A stretch of 14,635 nucleotides of DNA from JAFGMQ01 sp036733345 (GTDB lineage Bacteria > Desulfobacterota > DSM-4660 > Desulfatiglandales > Desulfatiglandaceae): NCBI GenBank assembly GCA_036733345.1, contig DAINAR010000065.1:1-14635 (forward strand), given 5' to 3'. How positions within the stretch are numbered: the stretch's first letter is position 1; every line of letters begins with the position of its first letter. Both the position numbers and the translations under genes were made by a program. Below the pieces are notes generated by a model. That model worked only from the letters and a program-made list of their open reading frames with translations, was not told where the DNA came from and searched no databases. Of this stretch, positions 14,598 through 14,635 are shown piece after piece.

Positions 14598-14635
14598 GTC
14601 AAGAAAAAACATCTCTCCATTAACAAGAAAATCAC

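Noticed and set aside
1..14635. tRNA, rRNA or prophage genes
   Set aside because: Looked for and not seen on either strand.

Overview
The window looks like chromosome from an anaerobic, selenoprotein-using bacterium, most likely a sulfate-reducing member of the Desulfobacterota. The main reason is that two genes are interrupted by an in-frame TGA exactly where a redox-active cysteine or selenocysteine is expected, with coherent family sequence continuing on both sides. The taxon is an inference from gene content; no rRNA or tRNA is present to anchor it.

Left block (about 1-5250, + strand, visibly more GC-rich). It holds a frameshifted rhodanese fragment at the window edge, a dispersed structured repeat (copy 1), a secreted DUF1573 protein whose U-x-C motif is encoded by TGA (residue 73), a membrane-anchored rhodanese, a fusion of a CDF zinc/cobalt-type cation exporter to a MauE/DoxX-like redox membrane domain, and then a cardiolipin synthase. 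The rhodanese and the CDF-MauE fusion are four bases apart and probably co-transcribed. The theme is extracytoplasmic thiol/selenol chemistry plus metal export.

Middle (5247-6012). This is non-coding and AT-rich, with three short TAACTGATA-type direct repeats and copy 2 of the structured repeat. The two copies lie in direct orientation around the left block, and base composition changes close to copy 2.

Right block (6013-13602, all - strand, AT-rich). In transcription order it holds an OprD-like outer-membrane porin, an 800-residue exported selenoprotein (signal peptide, UGSC-type selenocysteine module, long conserved central region, C-terminal DNRLRE beta-sandwich), a possible 43-residue peptide, a MauE/DoxX-like protein with a TPR-like tail, then an OmpR-type response regulator and its sensor kinase behind their own promoter. 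The selenoprotein TGA is followed by a perfect 7-bp hairpin with a GUA loop at a good distance for a bacterial SECIS. I read this as an envelope redox system: a porin admits a substrate, the exported selenoprotein acts on it, MauE handles the redox equivalents, and the two-component system senses the condition. The substrate is unknown.

Right end (13603-14635). A long non-coding region is followed by the left end of an IS110-family element. A strong Shine-Dalgarno site precedes a transposase that stops after 70 codons. Just upstream are two well-formed stem-loops that fit a bridge-RNA-type guide.

The most rewarding items are the two selenoproteins (especially the UGSC-DNRLRE fusion and its neighbours), the CDF-MauE fusion, the IS110 RNA candidate and the dispersed repeat.
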